From Streptomyces sp. HSG2 (GTDB lineage Bacteria; Actinomycetota; Actinomycetes; Streptomycetales; Streptomycetaceae): a stretch of DNA of 64,000 bases. The position numbers and the translations under genes were made by a program. Under the pieces are notes generated by a model that worked only from the letters and a program-made list of their open reading frames with translations, ran no database searches and was not told where the DNA came from. Of this stretch, positions 63,928-64,000 are shown piece after piece. The first letter of the stretch is position 1. Each line of letters begins with the position of its first letter. The stretch lies in contig NZ_CP066801.1 of assembly GCF_016598575.1 (NCBI RefSeq), forward strand, positions 558,001 through 622,000, in the 5' to 3' direction.

Positions 63928-64000
63928 TTGACCGAGACCACGTACGACGACCTTCCACCGCAGGGCCACGAGGGCGCGGACCCGCTCGACCTCCCCGCGC
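63928..64000 (+). CDS. Start of an unidentified gene (truncated by the window edge)
   Basis: AAGGAGG six bases upstream of TTG 63928 opens a frame beginning (M)TETTYDDLPPQGHEGADPL that runs to the edge. Codon use has strong G/C third positions. Only 24 residues are visible, too few to identify the product; the acidic, Pro-rich start is uninformative. Confidence 0.6.
   Translation, partial: MTETTYDDLPPQGHEGADPLDLPA

Overview
The window comes from a high-GC actinomycete, almost certainly a Streptomyces or a very close relative. The signs are strong G/C third-position bias, many GTG and TTG starts behind AGGAG-type ribosome sites, an SsgA-like sporulation protein, a WhiB-family iron-sulfur regulator, a conservon-type sensor kinase, a hopanoid cluster and an actinobacterial ydaO riboswitch. 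Most of it is chromosomal housekeeping or conserved actinomycete sequence. There is no CRISPR array, no intact insertion sequence and no phage module.

Layout. 1-10 kb: the start of a secreted beta-helix protein, a VOC protein, two near-identical tRNA-Pro(GGG) genes about 8 kb apart, and a relic of the tRNA-Pro 3' half. Between the tRNAs lie DUF309, cobF, cobK, a thiolase, a Dps ferritin, an acidic lipoprotein, a Nudix-like DUF4916 protein with a probable leaderless mRNA, and a P450. 10-17 kb: an alcohol dehydrogenase-TetR pair, LysR, the threonine-degrading kbl-tdh pair, and an orphan conservon-like kinase. 17.4-18.7 kb: four small paralogous peptides with acidic N-termini and hydrophobic C-termini ending in glycine. 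I recognise no family for them and they are the best candidate for something undescribed. 18.9-24.5 kb: an MBL-fold hydrolase, an SGNH hydrolase, a LysM/M23 cell-wall hydrolase behind a c-di-AMP riboswitch, a tyrosine phosphatase, and an XRE-cupin regulator with twin operators and a tiny membrane protein.

24.5-34.9 kb is the hopanoid locus. HpnC, HpnD and HpnE turn farnesyl diphosphate into squalene, Shc cyclises it, HpnH adds adenosine and HpnG removes adenine; a prenyl diphosphate synthase and a class III aminotransferase complete the set. As I recall the S. coelicolor order, ispG and dxs lie between hpnH and the aminotransferase. Here that space is a 600-bp non-coding gap. 35.1-42.2 kb is a second seven-gene minus-strand operon: Wzm/Wzt-type ABC exporter, GT2 glycosyltransferase, two CDP-alcohol phosphotransferase proteins, a glycerol-1-phosphate-dehydrogenase-like enzyme and a nucleotidyltransferase. 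It looks like a pathway for an exported polyol-phosphate glycoconjugate.

42.6-53.8 kb: a cation diffusion facilitator, idi, an enoyl-CoA hydratase, the Tex RNA-binding protein, a three-gene acyl-CoA operon (CoA transferase, thiolase, FadB-like protein) and a trans-acting-enoyl-reductase-like protein. 54-64 kb: an SsgA-like protein, an acyl-ACP desaturase behind three phased palindromes, WhiB, divergent LigD-type polymerase and LigC ligase genes with no Ku in view, a large STAND ATPase without a DNA-binding domain, a FabH-like synthase, tRNA-Leu(GAG) with a strong terminator, and the start of one more gene at the right edge.
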